Source: an uncultured Collinsella sp.
GTDB taxonomy: Bacteria > Actinomycetota > Coriobacteriia > Coriobacteriales > Coriobacteriaceae
Assembly: GCA_902492185.1 (NCBI GenBank)
Contig: CABUKY010000062.1
Span: 1 to 10,073, forward strand
DNA: 10,073 nt
Reading direction: 5' to 3'
Under the pieces are notes generated by a model. It was not told where the DNA came from. It ran no database searches and worked only from the letters and a program-made list of their open reading frames with translations. Position numbers and translations under genes: made by a program. Below are positions 6,221-10,073 of the stretch, one piece after another. Numbering within the stretch: the stretch's first letter is position 1; each line of letters begins with the position of its first letter.

Positions 6221-6280
6221 GTGGTTCCGCTTTTCGGCCACGCCTGCATGCTTGTCGTGCAGGGTAGGCTAGATGCAAGC
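6221..6280 (+). promoter_or_regulatory. Structured nhaA leader: hairpin plus H-type pseudoknot
   Basis: GTGG-TT-CCG at 6221-6229 folds with CGG-CCAC at 6235-6241 around CTTTT. Then CCTGCA at 6243-6248 pairs with TGCAGG at 6258-6263. Inside that loop GCTTGT at 6250-6255 can pair with GCAAGC at 6275-6280 (five Watson-Crick pairs and one G-U). Loop lengths of 1, 2 and 11 bases suit a classical H-type pseudoknot. A terminator follows at 6294 and nhaA at 6363. The arrangement resembles a riboswitch leader or a short RNA gene; the ligand and class are not known to me. Confidence 0.45.
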
Positions 6281-6293
6281 GTAATACGTTAGA

Positions 6294-6329
6294 GCGCGGC
6301 GCCGCCACTTGGGCGGGCCGTGCTTTTTT
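6294..6329 (+). terminator. Intrinsic terminator in the nhaA leader
   Basis: Left arm 6294-6306 pairs with right arm 6312-6323 over 12 pairs, with one bulged G at 6301 and one G-U. Six T follow at 6324-6329. It points toward nhaA and ends 33 bases before its start codon. It is either an attenuator in the nhaA leader or the end of a short RNA. It is not needed for ppaC, which has its own terminator. Confidence 0.85.
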
Positions 6330-6332
6330 AAG

Positions 6333-6348
6333 ACGGGAGCCATCCCGT
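6333..6348 (+). other. Hairpin beside the nhaA ribosome binding site
   Basis: ACGGGA at 6333-6338 pairs perfectly with TCCCGT at 6343-6348 around GCCA. It ends one base before the Shine-Dalgarno AAAGGAG at 6350-6356. It does not cover the site but could influence ribosome access. Confidence 0.5.
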
Positions 6349-6362
6349 GAAAGGAGCCGCCC

Positions 6363-7721
6363 ATGGCAGCAACTGAGCAGCTGTTCAACGTTCGTGAGCG
6401 CAAGCGCTTTGAACGTCACGACATCTGGGAGCGCATCGCCGAGAACGGCACGATTTCCGCCGCCGTCATGGTCTTCGCCGCCATCGCCGCCGTCATTTGC
6501 GCCAACACCGATGCCTACGAGGCTATCCATCATTTTTTGGAGACCCCGCTGTATGTGGGTCTGGGCAACCTGACGGCCGGTCTCACCGTCGAGCTTTTCG
6601 TCAACGACTTCCTCATGGCGATCTTCTTTTTACTCGTGGGCATTGAGCTTAAGTACGAGATGACAGTTGGCGAGCTCAAGAGCCCGCGCCAGGCCATGCT
6701 CCCCATGCTGGCGGCCGTGGGCGGCGTCGTCGTTCCCGCCTGCATCTACCTGATCTTTAACCATGCCGGCGCGCACAACGGCTGGGCCATCCCCATGGCA
6801 ACCGATATTGCCTTTGCACTGGGCGTGCTGTCGCTTTTGGGCAACCGTGTGCCCAACGGCGTGCGCGTGTTCTTCTCGACGCTCGCCATCGCCGACGACC
6901 TCATCTCCATCGCCGCCATCGCCATTTTCTACGGTCAGAGCCCCAATCCGTTTTGGTTGGGCGCCGCCGCGCTTGTGACCTGCGCGCTCGTGTGGCTCAA
7001 CAAGACGCAGCATTACCGCCTCGCCCCGTATTCGGTACTGGGCCTGCTGTTGTGGTTCTGCATGTTCAAGAGCGGTGTACATGCCACGCTCGCCGGCGTC
7101 ATCCTGGCCTTTACCATTCCGGCCAAGTGCGGCGTCAAGCTCGATAGCCTCACCGATTGGTTGGGCGAGTGCCTGCCGCTGCTTGATGACCGCTACGATG
7201 ACGAGGCACACATCCTGGGCCAGCATGACTTTACCGTCTCGACCACCAGGGTCGAGCGCGTCATGCACCGCGTGACCCCGCCGCTCATCCGCATGGAGCG
7301 TCTGATCTCCACGCCGGTCAACTTTGTGATTCTGCCGATCTTTGCGTTCGTGAACGCACAGGTTCGCCTAGTGGGTGTGGATATGAGCACGCTGCTCACC
7401 GACCCGGTGACGCTCGGCGTGTACTTTGGCATGCTGCTGGGCAAGCCGATCGGCATCTTTGGCATGACGTTTGCCCTGGTTAAGTTTAGGGTCTGCGAGC
7501 TGCCGCATAACGTTAACTGGCACATGATTGCCGGTGTGGGCATTCTGGGCGGCATCGGCTTCACCATGTCGATCCTCATCAGCGGCCTTGCCTTCCCGAC
7601 GGCCCAGTTTGAGGTTCTGGCTGCCAAGGCCGCCATCCTTGCCGGTTCGGTCACCGCTGCCGTGCTCGGTATGATCTACATGAGCGTGGTCTGCAAACAC
7701 CCCGCGCCCAAGGACGAGTAA
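6363..7721 (+). CDS. nhaA: Na+/H+ antiporter NhaA
   Basis: A 452-residue inner-membrane antiporter that expels Na+ (or Li+) in exchange for protons, serving pH and salt homeostasis. The segment GIELKYEMTVGELKSPRQA and the block from WAIPMATDIAFALG to TLAIADDLIS align closely with E. coli NhaA. D148 corresponds to D133, D178 and D179 to the ion-binding D163 and D164, and K361 in LLGKPIGI to K300. LKSGVHATLAGV and GIGFTMSI are also present. It is about 60 residues longer than the E. coli protein. The extra length is an N-terminal tail and a polar loop around residues 260-310, as in other actinobacterial members. AAAGGAG at 6350-6356 is spaced 6 bases from the ATG. Expression is probably controlled by the leader, which contains a full terminator. 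Confidence 0.95.
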   Translation: MAATEQLFNVRERKRFERHDIWERIAENGTISAAVMVFAAIAAVICANTDAYEAIHHFLETPLYVGLGNLTAGLTVELFVNDFLMAIFFLLVGIELKYEMTVGELKSPRQAMLPMLAAVGGVVVPACIYLIFNHAGAHNGWAIPMATDIAFALGVLSLLGNRVPNGVRVFFSTLAIADDLISIAAIAIFYGQSPNPFWLGAAALVTCALVWLNKTQHYRLAPYSVLGLLLWFCMFKSGVHATLAGVILAFTIPAKCGVKLDSLTDWLGECLPLLDDRYDDEAHILGQHDFTVSTTRVERVMHRVTPPLIRMERLISTPVNFVILPIFAFVNAQVRLVGVDMSTLLTDPVTLGVYFGMLLGKPIGIFGMTFALVKFRVCELPHNVNWHMIAGVGILGGIGFTMSILISGLAFPTAQFEVLAAKAAILAGSVTAAVLGMIYMSVVCKHPAPKDE

Positions 7722-7738
7722 GAGCACATACAAGTTTG

Positions 7739-7776
7739 AAAACGCCGCCTGTGAACACCATCACAAGCGGCGTTTT
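7739..7776. terminator. Bidirectional terminator between nhaA and the convergent small gene
   Basis: AAAACGCCGCCTGTGA at 7739-7754 pairs with TCACAAGCGGCGTTTT at 7761-7776, 15 of 16 positions, around a 6-base loop. The A-run on one side and T-run on the other allow termination on both strands. It starts 18 bases after the nhaA stop and lies 32 bases past the stop of the minus-strand gene. Confidence 0.88.
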
Positions 7777-7807
7777 AGTCATTGGGGACGTTCTTAAACG
7801 ACTAGGT

Positions 7808-8062
7808 TTATTCCACCGTTCCGTAGACGGCGCCCCAGCCGTGGGCGGCCAAGGCGGAGTTGAGTTGGTCGCAAAGTGACTGGCGGTCGTAATAGCCGGG
7901 CGGTAGTAGGTTGACGATTTCCATGAGGTCGGGCGCCAGGTCCAAGATTTCGGCCTGTACGATTAGATCCAGGCGGTCGATGGCGTGGCGGTCGTAAAAC
8001 AGCCCGTCGACCAGGCGCTGCAGGTCGCCGAATTCCTCGGCCTGGAACGATCCGTGCTCCAT
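7808..8062 (-). CDS. Small acidic protein of unknown function
   Basis: An 84-residue protein that I do not recognise. It is the only gene on the minus strand. The start is well supported: on that strand AAGGAGG (8067-8073 reversed) lies 4 bases before the ATG at 8062. An upstream in-frame ATG at 8092 would add 10 residues but has no such site. It converges on nhaA, sharing a bidirectional terminator, and diverges from the aminotransferase gene. The protein has 15 Asp/Glu, 4 Arg and no Lys, so it is strongly acidic. No signal peptide or membrane segment is seen. The middle (FYDRHAIDRLDLIVQAEILDLAPDLMEIVNLLP) looks helical. The end, PPGYYDRQSLCDQLNSALAAHGWGAVYGTVE, looks like a conserved folded tail. 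Good start, GC-biased codon use and own terminator argue that it is real; no function is offered. Confidence 0.75.
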   Translation of the reverse strand: MEHGSFQAEEFGDLQRLVDGLFYDRHAIDRLDLIVQAEILDLAPDLMEIVNLLPPGYYDRQSLCDQLNSALAAHGWGAVYGTVE

Positions 8063-8163
8063 AGTGCCTCCTTGGGAGCCCCACGCCGGCATGCGCGGCG
8101 ATTCGTATTTATTGCGATGGACTTAATCTATCACGGCTTCATAACGTTGCGGCGGTGGCGGTC

Positions 8164-8169
8164 TATACT
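8164..8169 (+). promoter_or_regulatory. Probable -10 element of the aminotransferase gene
   Basis: TATACT lies 42 bases ahead of the start codon and matches the -10 consensus at five of six positions. The -35 position (ATAACG at 8141-8146) is poor. Confidence 0.45.
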
Positions 8170-8211
8170 TAGACGAACTGCAACGTACCGCTTCGCGAAA
8201 GGTCGCACCCC

Positions 8212-9516
8212 ATGCAGACGATCTACCAGAAGATGGAAACCACCGAACTCGATGCCGCCATCGAGGCACTCAAAGCCGAGGTCGCCGAGGTCAAGGCCAA
8301 GGGTCTGGCGCTCGACATGGCCCGCGGCAAGCCGTCGCCCTCCCAGGTGGACATCTCGCGCCCCATGCTCGATATCCTCAATGCCGACGCCGATTTGCAC
8401 GACGGCAACGTCGACTGCTCCAACTACGGCTGCTTTGAGGGCATTCCCTCGGCACGTAAGCTGGCAGGGGAGTTCCTGGGCTGCCCCGCCGAGCAGACGC
8501 TCGTGCTGGGTTCGTCGAGCCTGCTGATCGAGCACGACATCGCCGGCATGTTCTGGCGTTGCGGTTCGTGCGGCAGCGAGCCTTGGGAGGCTTACGAGGC
8601 CGCGCACGACGGCAAGAAAGTCAAGTTCCTGTGCCCTGTTCCCGGCTACGACCGTCACTTTGGCATCACCGCCGACCTGGGTATCGAGAATGTCTCCGTC
8701 GCGATGACCGACAACGGCCCCGACATGGACGAGGTCGAGCGCCTGGTTGCCGCCGACGACTCCATCAAGGGCATCTGGTGCGTGCCCAAGTATTCCAACC
8801 CCACGGGCATCACCTTTAGCGAGGACACCGTGCGTCGCCTGGTCGAGATGCCCACGGCCGCGCCCGATTTCCGCATCTTCTGGGACAACGCCTACTGCGT
8901 GCACGACCTGTACGACGAGACCGACGAGCTCGCCAATATCTTCGACCTCGCTCGCGCGGCGGGCACCGAGGATCGCGTGGTGGCCTTTGCCTCGACGTCC
9001 AAGATCACCTTCCCGGGCGCCGGCATCGGCTTTATCGGTGCGAGCCCCGCGGTTATCGCGGAGTTCTCCAAGCGCCTGAAGGCCGGCCTAATCAGCGCCG
9101 ACAAGCTCAACCAGCTGCGTCACGTGCGTTTCCTTCCCACCATCGAGGCGGTCAAGGAGCACATGAAAAAGCATGCCGAGTTCCTGCGTCCGCGCTTTGA
9201 GGCCGTCGAGCGCAAGCTCACCGAGGGCCTGGGCGACACGGGTTGCGCCACCTGGACGCACCCCCGCGGCGGCTACTTTGTAAGCTTCGATGGTCCCGAG
9301 GGCTCGGCCCAGAAGGTCGCCGCGCTTTGTGCCGACCTGGGCGTCAAGCTCACGCCGGCTGGTGCCACTTGGCCTTATGGCAAGGACCCGCGCGACACCA
9401 ACATCCGCATCGCGCCGAGCTATCCCACGGTCGAGGACCTGGAGGCCGCGCTCGATGTGCTGGTGCTGGCCGTTAAGCTTGTCGCTGCCGAGCTTGCGCG
9501 TGCCGAGCGCGCCTAA
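8212..9516 (+). CDS. Aspartate aminotransferase, type Ic
   Basis: A 434-residue PLP-dependent class I aminotransferase, predicted cytoplasmic, that should interconvert aspartate plus 2-oxoglutarate with oxaloacetate plus glutamate. It follows the pattern I know from the type Ic group found in Actinobacteria such as Corynebacterium (the Asp_aminotransf family). Visible blocks are LDMARGKPSPSQVDIS near the N-terminus, DCSNYGCFEGIP, KFLCPVPGYDRHFGI, IKGIWCVPKYSNPTGITF, and DFRIFWDNAYCVH. FASTSKITFPGAG carries the PLP lysine K264. KLNQLRHVRFL, ATWTHPRGGYFVSFD and NIRIAPSYP close the set; the last contains the arginine expected to bind the substrate carboxylate. Length is normal. GAAAGG at 8197-8202 precedes the ATG. 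An in-frame ATG at 8233 lacks a ribosome site. The STAS gene follows after 51 bases with no terminator between, so they may be cotranscribed. Confidence 0.92.
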   Translation: MQTIYQKMETTELDAAIEALKAEVAEVKAKGLALDMARGKPSPSQVDISRPMLDILNADADLHDGNVDCSNYGCFEGIPSARKLAGEFLGCPAEQTLVLGSSSLLIEHDIAGMFWRCGSCGSEPWEAYEAAHDGKKVKFLCPVPGYDRHFGITADLGIENVSVAMTDNGPDMDEVERLVAADDSIKGIWCVPKYSNPTGITFSEDTVRRLVEMPTAAPDFRIFWDNAYCVHDLYDETDELANIFDLARAAGTEDRVVAFASTSKITFPGAGIGFIGASPAVIAEFSKRLKAGLISADKLNQLRHVRFLPTIEAVKEHMKKHAEFLRPRFEAVERKLTEGLGDTGCATWTHPRGGYFVSFDGPEGSAQKVAALCADLGVKLTPAGATWPYGKDPRDTNIRIAPSYPTVEDLEAALDVLVLAVKLVAAELARAERA

Positions 9517-9567
9517 CGCGCGGCTTCCCGTACTATCCGCACTTTCGATACGTAAAGGAGCGTATAC

Positions 9568-9882
9568 ATGGATTTGGGTATTTCCACCAACCCCACGCCA
9601 GAGCTCTACACCATTAAGGTAACCGGCGAGATCGATATCTCTAACGCCGATAGCCTGCGCAATGCCATCGACCTGGCGCTCGAGCAGCCCACTGAGGCCG
9701 TTGAGCTCGATTTTGCCCAGGTGAGCTACATCGATTCGACGGGCATTGGCGTGCTCGTGGGCGCCGCGCACCACGCGGTCGACCACGGCAAGCGCTTTGG
9801 CTGTGTTAACGTGCAGCCCCCGGTGATGCGCGTGGTTCAGCTGTTGGGTGTCGACCAGGAGATTTCGATCACCGCTGCATAA
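9568..9882 (+). CDS. Single-domain STAS anti-sigma-factor antagonist
   Basis: A 104-residue STAS-domain protein of the SpoIIAA/RsbV type, predicted cytoplasmic. In known systems such proteins bind an anti-sigma kinase when unphosphorylated and so free the sigma factor. The signature YIDSTGIGVLVGAAHHAVDHGKRF carries S57, the position phosphorylated in SpoIIAA-like proteins. The N-terminal KVTGEIDISNADSLRNAIDLAL and the C-terminal NVQPPVMRVVQLLGVD match the fold. AAAGGAG at 9554-9560 is spaced 7 bases from the ATG. No RsbW-like kinase, PP2C phosphatase or sigma factor gene lies in the window, so its partner is unknown. It follows the aminotransferase gene without a terminator; TACTAT at 9531-9536 could be a weak promoter of its own. 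Confidence 0.9.
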   Translation: MDLGISTNPTPELYTIKVTGEIDISNADSLRNAIDLALEQPTEAVELDFAQVSYIDSTGIGVLVGAAHHAVDHGKRFGCVNVQPPVMRVVQLLGVDQEISITAA

Positions 9883-9887
9883 TCTTT

Positions 9888-9903
9888 GCGCCCAAAAGGG
9901 CGT
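9888..9903 (+). other. Short hairpin after the STAS gene
   Basis: CGCCC at 9889-9893 pairs with GGGCG at 9898-9902 around AAAA, and G9888 can pair with T9903. It starts 6 bases after the stop codon. The stem is short and no T-run follows, so it is at best a weak terminator. Confidence 0.35.
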
Positions 9904-9926
9904 GCCGTTTGGCATATGTTTGTGAT

Positions 9927-9954
9927 GCGCTCGGACGTTTTGGCGTCCGGGCGC
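9927..9954. repeat. 11-base inverted repeat abutting a -10 element
   Basis: GCGCTCGGACG at 9927-9937 pairs with CGTCCGGGCGC at 9944-9954, 11 positions with one G-T, around TTTTGG. The next six bases are TATACT. It could be an operator over the -35/spacer region, or a terminator stem for the STAS transcript that lacks a T-run. Confidence 0.6.
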
Positions 9955-9960
9955 TATACT
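9955..9960 (+). promoter_or_regulatory. Probable -10 element for the Tat-like gene
   Basis: TATACT matches the -10 consensus at five of six positions. The -35 position at 9932-9937 (CGGACG) gives a 17-base spacer but matches only weakly. A start near 9967 would give a leader of about 70 bases to the gene at 10036. Confidence 0.45.
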
Positions 9961-10003
9961 TGACCGAATGAATAGACGAGTTCCGGCCGAATGGCGCGGT
10001 GCG

Positions 10004-10023
10004 GGCTCGACTCACATCGAGCC
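10004..10023 (+). other. Hairpin beside the Tat-like gene ribosome binding site
   Basis: GGCTCGA at 10004-10010 pairs perfectly with TCGAGCC at 10017-10023 around CTCACA. It ends two bases before GGAGG at 10026-10030. Confidence 0.45.
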
Positions 10024-10035
10024 TTGGAGGTATGT

Positions 10036-10073
10036 GTGTTTGGTATTGGAGAGGGTGAGCTCGCGATCATCGT
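10036..10073 (+). CDS. Start of a TatA/TatB-like translocase subunit (partial)
   Basis: Only the first 12 complete codons are present; the gene runs off the window. From GTG 10036 they read MFGIGEGELAII, and the next codon begins GT (Val). This matches the opening of TatA/TatB-family proteins, where a short periplasmic start with FGIG-x-x-E precedes the single membrane helix. These small membrane proteins form the twin-arginine export pathway for folded proteins. GGAGG at 10026-10030 is spaced 5 bases from the GTG, which decides the frame; ATG 10032 hits a stop after eight codons. TatA, TatB and TatE cannot be told apart from this much. A TATACT -10 at 9955 and an inverted repeat lie upstream. 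Confidence 0.6.
   Translation, partial: MFGIGEGELAII

Noticed and set aside
5135..6241. 368-codon open frame opposite ppaC
   Set aside because: ppaC is unmistakable on the plus strand, and the reverse frame is rich in Gly, Asp and Leu as expected from codon mirroring. It also runs through the ppaC terminator.
7985..8527. 180-codon plus-strand frame spanning the small gene and the aminotransferase start
   Set aside because: It crosses the divergent promoter region and overlaps the true aminotransferase in another frame; composition is Arg/Ser/Pro-rich noise.
8131..8904. 257-codon open frame opposite the aminotransferase gene
   Set aside because: Mirror frame of a well-conserved enzyme; no start signal or motifs.
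1..10073. CRISPR arrays, tRNA or rRNA genes, transposase genes
   Set aside because: No regularly spaced repeats, cloverleaf sequences or transposase-like proteins were found on either strand.

Overview
The window reads as ordinary chromosome from a high-GC, gut-type actinobacterium. Collinsella or another member of the Coriobacteriia is my best guess. The reasons are GC-biased third codon positions, strong Shine-Dalgarno sites, a complete lactose/cellobiose-family PTS in an actinobacterial-looking background, a long actinobacterial-type NhaA, and an aspartate aminotransferase of the Ic type. The taxon is inferred from style and protein families, not from a marker gene.

Layout. Positions 139-3809 hold a beta-glucoside PTS block, all on the plus strand: a GH1 6-phospho-beta-glucosidase, then separate IIC, IIB and IIA genes, ending in a strong intrinsic terminator at 3868-3905. 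A ROK-family sugar kinase (4051-5004) follows a long palindrome. Next come a manganese-dependent family II pyrophosphatase (5171-6094) with its own strong terminator, and an NhaA Na+/H+ antiporter (6363-7721). A bidirectional terminator separates nhaA from a small convergent minus-strand gene of unknown function (7808-8062). Divergent from that gene is a type Ic aspartate aminotransferase (8212-9516), then a one-domain STAS anti-sigma-factor antagonist (9568-9882). The window ends in the first codons of a TatA/TatB-like gene (from 10036).

How the genes fit together. The PTS would import and phosphorylate a beta-glucoside such as cellobiose. The GH1 enzyme would split it to glucose 6-phosphate plus free glucose, and the ROK kinase could phosphorylate the free glucose. 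This pathway reading is inference; no regulator of the block lies in the window. The other genes are housekeeping or stress functions with no obvious shared pathway.

The most interesting material is between the genes. The nhaA leader carries a hairpin, a well-formed H-type pseudoknot, a full intrinsic terminator and then a small hairpin next to the ribosome binding site. That layout suggests a cation-responsive or other regulatory RNA. Separately, the spacers around the PTS and ROK genes carry related palindromes and a recurring GTCCCTTT word, suggesting either a dispersed repeat family or a shared operator. No mobile element gene, CRISPR array, tRNA or rRNA was seen, and no gene-free stretch exceeds 300 bases.
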